Source of the DNA: Caldithrix sp.
GTDB lineage: Bacteria > KSB1 > UBA2214 > DYKH01
Direction of reading: 5' to 3'
Assembly (NCBI GenBank): GCA_020722685.1
Contig: DYKH01000146.1
Span: forward strand, 1 to 10,861
Length of the DNA stretch: 10,861 bases
Below the pieces are notes generated by a model, which worked only from the letters and a program-made list of their open reading frames with translations, was not told the origin of the DNA and ran no database searches. Positions 7,920 to 10,861 of this stretch are shown piece after piece. The position numbers were made by a program, and so were the translations under genes. The number at the start of each line of letters is the position of its first letter. Position 1 is the first letter of the stretch.

Positions 7920-7989
7920 GCCCGCTAAGGACGCGAAAAACGCGAAATCCTGTCTAACCCTTGGCGCGTTTTCGGGGTGTATCGCGGGC
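7920..7989. repeat. Degenerate inverted repeat in the gap before the GH92 gene at 7813
   Basis: The left arm (7920-7944, GCCCGCTAAGG then ACGCGAAAAACGCG) and right arm (7965-7989, CGCGTTTTCGG ... ATCGCGGGC) are reverse complements at 18 of 25 positions, strongest at both ends. A second nested pair, GACAGGA at 7904-7910 and TCCTGTC at 7948-7954, overlaps it; the same word ends the arms of the repeat in the gap at 5127-5425. The element lies 83 bases beyond the stop of the minus-strand gene ending at 8072. Confidence 0.6.
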
Positions 7990-7992
7990 CAA

Positions 7993-8004
7993 TTTCTCGA
8001 GAAA
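7993..8004. repeat. 12-bp perfect palindrome
   Basis: TTTCTCGAGAAA is perfectly self-complementary and lies 68 bases past the stop at 8072, just beside the degenerate inverted repeat. No T-run follows on either strand. It is a possible part of the 3' end of the upstream transcript, or chance. Confidence 0.25.
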
Positions 8005-8071
8005 CCTTCCGATTTAGAATTTTGGGGATTAAGTTATGACGGTCAAATTGCTGGGTTACTGAAGAAGACCC

Positions 8072-10714
8072 TCAGTCCAGGCTCATTGCCCACTTTGGAA
8101 AAGCCTTAATGGCATCGATAAAGTTGTGGATCTTGTCCGTATGAGCGTCCTCTTGCCAGCCGCCGACATCATGGCCGTTCAGTCGGGTCATCTCCGCCGG
8201 ACAGCCGTCTTCACCGATGGCGTACAAACAATAATTCAACGCCTGCCTGGCGATGTCCTTGTATTCAGCAGAACCAGTTGCGGCGCTGTACATGGCCAGA
8301 ACCGCCCCGTAGGTGGAAAGGATGCCGCCCCAGGGATTCTTGTCATAGTCTTGCTCGCCACAGACTTGGACGCCGTTGCGCACGCTGGTATAATTTTTAT
8401 TCACAAAATCGATCAGCTTTTTGCTGTGCTCGCGCCACTGGGGATCAAGGGCATCTTTTTTCTCCAACAGATATCTGGCCAAATTCAAGGGCGACCAAGC
8501 GGTACGATTGTCCGGCTCCTCATGGTCCTCGAAGAATTGTACCCACAGCATGCCGTCTCTTTCCAAATTGGGAATCTGATAGTCGACGATCCAGCGCCAC
8601 AGTTTTTCGCGCGGCGTCTTGAATTCGGAATAGCCCAAGGCGCTGAGCTGATCGAATAAGCGTAGGATGTAGGACATGTTCCCGGAGACCTCTCCGCGCG
8701 CTTGGCCGCTGCGATAGTCGACGCGAAAAGGCCAGGGGGATTTGTTTGCGTCTCCCTCGCGCATGTTGCGAACCAAGACTCGGGCATCCTGTAGCGCCTG
8801 CGCCAGATATTTGTCGTCCTTTGTCTCCAGATAGAGCAATGTCAAGGCATAGCCGGCGATTCCGGCTTTGTCCGGCTGCACCTCGAAAGGTCGATCCGCC
8901 TGCGAGCCACAGTCCGGCGGCTGGGGAACGGCGAAAGCCCAACCGGTGGAGCGGGAAAAGCGCGGATATTTCCCCTCGTCAGGGGTGAGGTTTTCCTTCA
9001 CCAAATAATCGCCCAATAGCTTGGCCAATTGCAGAACCCGAGCATCTTTCTTTCCAGTATAATCATAGTATTTCAGATATGAGATGATCCCCATGCCATT
9101 TTGCGTGGCCGGAATAAACGTTTTCTTGTCATAAAGCAGCTTGTAGTCGCCGTCCATGAAGGTCATTAAAGCGAAAACGGGATAGCCGTTCTGCGTGGGA
9201 CACTGCAAATACCACTGCATCTCCCGCGACAGCGCATCATCCCAAGTGGTCCATGGTCGCAATTTTCCTTGAGCGTCAAATACCGCCTGGTGACGGCCAA
9301 GAATGATGGCGCCTTTTCCTTCCCACAGTTTGGCAGGAGGTGGTCCGCTCTTTGGCTCCTTGGCGAAAAACCGGACGCCTTTCCACTCTCGCACCGCCGC
9401 CATGGCATCGACGAAATTGTGTACCACGTCCGTGTGACAGTCTTCCTGCCAACTGCCTTTCTTAAAATCATTTTCGATGCACAACGCCGCCGGGCCGCCA
9501 TCCGCATCGATGAAATAGGTGACCCAATTCAGATTTCGATAAGCGATTTCCCGATATTTCTCACCGCCGCCGGCCGCATAGAACATGGCCGCCACGCCGC
9601 CCAGCGTCGAGCAAGCGCCGCCCCAGGGGCGTCGATCGCTGTCCTGCTCACCCATCAACGTCACTCCACCCGGCTTTTCGATACCAAAGTGTTTTAGGGC
9701 AAATTCAATACAGCGTTCCGCCAGAGATTTCCAATTCGGATCGAGCACTTCCTTTTTCTCGATGAGGTATCGGGCGGTATTCAGCGGCGCCCAGGAGTTA
9801 CGATTGTCTTCCAGAGTCATGTCTTCAAAAAATTGAATCCACAAAGATTGCTCTCTGCTTTCCGGCGCCGGTATCTGCACGTCGCGAATCCAAGTCCACA
9901 GCCTTTGGCGCGGTTCCTTGAACCTTTCATAGCCTTTTTCAATCAACATATCAAACAGCCGCAGGATGTACACCATGTTGCCGCTGCGCTCGCCCCAGTA
10001 TTGTCCGGTTATGGCATCGACGCGAAAGGGCCAAGGCGAACGCAGGGCCGTTCCCTGGCGCATGTTCTTGAGGAGGCAATCGGCGTTGCGCACGGCTTGG
10101 TCGAGGTACTTTTGTTCACCCGTTGCATCGTGCAGCAAAATCAGCGCATAACCGGCAATACCGCCCTTGTCGGGTTCGATCACATTCGGCCCCAGCTTTT
10201 CGTCGCCTTGCGCGCTGCGTGTCAGGGGAAATTCATTGCCATAGCCGGTGGAGCGGGTAAAGCGCGGATAAGCGCCTTCATCTGGAGTCAGCGTTTCTTT
10301 GACCAAATAATCCCCCATGAGCCGGGCCCATTTCAAGACCTTTGGATCGGCTTTGCCGGTGTAGCGCCAATATTTCAGATAGGAAATGATCCCCATGCCA
10401 AGCTGGGTGCAGGGGATGGTATCGAAGCGATAAGGCTGGTATTCGCCATCCATGAAGGTGGTGTGGATAAAAGTCGGATAGCCGTGCTCATTGATGGGAC
10501 AGTTGAGATACCAATCCATCTCCAGCACCAAGGCATGCCCCCAACTGGTCCATGGCAGCAATTTGCCGGATGAGTCATAGACGGCCTTATGAAATCCGAT
10601 CTTCTCGATCAAGTCTTCCTTGGCCTGTTGTGCCCACGAATGGGCAACAGCGCTGTGCGTAGCCAATAGAGACCATACGAGGATTCGACTAATAAGCTTG
10701 TCAGTCGGCTTCAT
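8072..10714 (-). CDS. Exported protein of two tandem homologous domains, family not recognised
   Basis: An 880-residue protein when started at the ATG at 10714, chosen because GGGAG lies 8 bases upstream and because MKPTDKLISRILVWSLLATH begins a signal peptide, with probable cleavage near AHS-WAQQ (residues ~24-30). An in-frame ATG at 10789 adds only polar residues. Residues ~41-443 and ~473-873 are two copies of one domain; over their first 52 aligned positions 31 residues are identical. Each copy carries, in order, TFMDG (86, 518), GMGIISYLKY (106, 540), YPRFxRSTG (149, 583), SPWPFRVD (226, 659), W-I/V-QFFED (292, 724), GEQD (355, 786) and WQEDxHTDxxHNFxDA (422, 853). Helix-rich stretches alternating with aromatic turns suggest an (alpha/alpha) toroid, as in many polysaccharide lyases, epimerases and glycosidases, but I cannot name the family. 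The Asp/His/Glu cluster at each domain's end could be catalytic or metal-binding. The neighbouring GH92 genes suggest a carbohydrate role; that is inference. Confidence 0.9.
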   Translation of the reverse strand: MKPTDKLISRILVWSLLATHSAVAHSWAQQAKEDLIEKIGFHKAVYDSSGKLLPWTSWGHALVLEMDWYLNCPINEHGYPTFIHTTFMDGEYQPYRFDTIPCTQLGMGIISYLKYWRYTGKADPKVLKWARLMGDYLVKETLTPDEGAYPRFTRSTGYGNEFPLTRSAQGDEKLGPNVIEPDKGGIAGYALILLHDATGEQKYLDQAVRNADCLLKNMRQGTALRSPWPFRVDAITGQYWGERSGNMVYILRLFDMLIEKGYERFKEPRQRLWTWIRDVQIPAPESREQSLWIQFFEDMTLEDNRNSWAPLNTARYLIEKKEVLDPNWKSLAERCIEFALKHFGIEKPGGVTLMGEQDSDRRPWGGACSTLGGVAAMFYAAGGGEKYREIAYRNLNWVTYFIDADGGPAALCIENDFKKGSWQEDCHTDVVHNFVDAMAAVREWKGVRFFAKEPKSGPPPAKLWEGKGAIILGRHQAVFDAQGKLRPWTTWDDALSREMQWYLQCPTQNGYPVFALMTFMDGDYKLLYDKKTFIPATQNGMGIISYLKYYDYTGKKDARVLQLAKLLGDYLVKENLTPDEGKYPRFSRSTGWAFAVPQPPDCGSQADRPFEVQPDKAGIAGYALTLLYLETKDDKYLAQALQDARVLVRNMREGDANKSPWPFRVDYRSGQARGEVSGNMSYILRLFDQLSALGYSEFKTPREKLWRWIVDYQIPNLERDGMLWVQFFEDHEEPDNRTAWSPLNLARYLLEKKDALDPQWREHSKKLIDFVNKNYTSVRNGVQVCGEQDYDKNPWGGILSTYGAVLAMYSAATGSAEYKDIARQALNYCLYAIGEDGCPAEMTRLNGHDVGGWQEDAHTDKIHNFIDAIKAFPKWAMSLD
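8096..9298 (-). repeat. Second copy of the duplicated protein domain
   Basis: This encodes residues ~473-873 of the 880-residue protein (from LGRHQAVFDAQGKLRPW to the end of HNFIDAIKAFPKW). It aligns nearly end to end with 9386-10594 at a constant offset of 431-433 residues, with few indels. All the shared motifs are intact, so neither copy looks degenerate. Confidence 0.9.
9386..10594 (-). repeat. First copy of the duplicated protein domain
   Basis: This encodes residues ~41-443 (from IGFHKAVYDSSGKLLPW to HNFVDAMAAVREW). A roughly 30-residue linker rich in Pro, Gly and Lys (PKSGPPPAK) joins it to the second copy. Compared with that copy it has one extra residue near residue 76 and a differently sized loop after YPRFTRSTG. 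Confidence 0.9.
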
Positions 10715-10727
10715 CTCCTGCACTCCC
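10715..10727 (-). promoter_or_regulatory. Ribosome binding site deciding the start at 10714
   Basis: On the minus strand GGGAG (10723-10727) is 8 bases before the ATG. A second AGGAG (10715-10719) directly abuts it and is too close to be the main site. The well-placed GGGAG favours 10714 over the in-frame ATG at 10789. Confidence 0.6.
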
Positions 10728-10819
10728 TTTGTTGGTAACTGATCGTAGCATCTGCGCGCACCGCGTTTTTGCGGCACAAATTCTTCCAATGACCGCAGAA
10801 CGCTTTTTTCGCTCGCCTT

Positions 10820-10847
10820 ATTTAACAGTTTTCGGCTTTCAATGCAA
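10820..10847 (-). promoter_or_regulatory. Weak candidate promoter of the duplicated-domain gene
   Basis: Minus-strand TTGCAT (10842-10847) and TTAAAT (10820-10825) are 16 bases apart in the AT-rich stretch upstream of the gene. Each matches the sigma-70 consensus only partly (3/6 and 4/6). It would leave a leader of about 100 bases. Chance is a real possibility. Confidence 0.2.
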
Positions 10848-10861
10848 ATGCTATTTTGCCG

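Noticed and set aside
9833..10573. A 246-codon plus-strand open frame inside the duplicated-domain gene
   Set aside because: The minus-strand frame has duplicated conserved motifs, a signal peptide and a ribosome binding site; this is its shadow.

Overview
The window (about 10.9 kb, moderate GC) is a stretch of bacterial chromosome carrying four large exported carbohydrate-active or carbohydrate-associated proteins and almost nothing else. I see no RNA gene, transposase, phage gene or CRISPR array. The organism is most likely a Gram-negative environmental bacterium of the wider FCB group (for example a KSB1/Calditrichota-like lineage) or something similar. This is inference from three things: Cys-ending or membrane-anchored export signals, a run of GH92 and beta-helix enzymes, and degenerate inverted repeats in the gaps. 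Three of the four genes have a recognisable GGAG/AGGA Shine-Dalgarno, and there is no SusC/SusD pair, so a classical Bacteroides polysaccharide-utilisation locus is not supported.

Layout. 1-331 is a leader without a supportable gene. 332-2599 (+) encodes a secreted right-handed parallel beta-helix protein resembling GH141. It converges on three genes on the minus strand, read from right to left: 10714-8072, a large exported protein built of two tandem copies of one ~400-residue domain that I cannot assign to a family; 7813-5426, a GH92 alpha-mannosidase with a lipoprotein-like signal; and 5126-2778, a second, divergent GH92 with an uncleaved-looking N-terminal membrane anchor.

The gaps are not empty. 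Each intergenic space (2600-2777, 5127-5425, 7814-8071) holds one long, degenerate inverted repeat lying 18-83 bp beyond the stop codon of the minus-strand gene. The first is a 33-bp-arm hairpin with a 10-bp internal periodicity; the second and third share the word GACAGGA/TCCTGTC. A separate, much tidier 24-bp dyad lies 37 bp upstream of the GH92 start at 7813 and looks like a regulator binding site.

How the genes may work together: two exo-acting GH92 alpha-mannosidases with different membrane attachment, a GH141-like beta-helix enzyme and a duplicated, probably alpha-helical protein would fit stepwise trimming of a mannose-containing complex glycan in the periplasm or at the cell surface. 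The GH92 assignments are firm, the GH141 resemblance is good, and the shared substrate is inference. The duplicated protein is the least explained item in the window.
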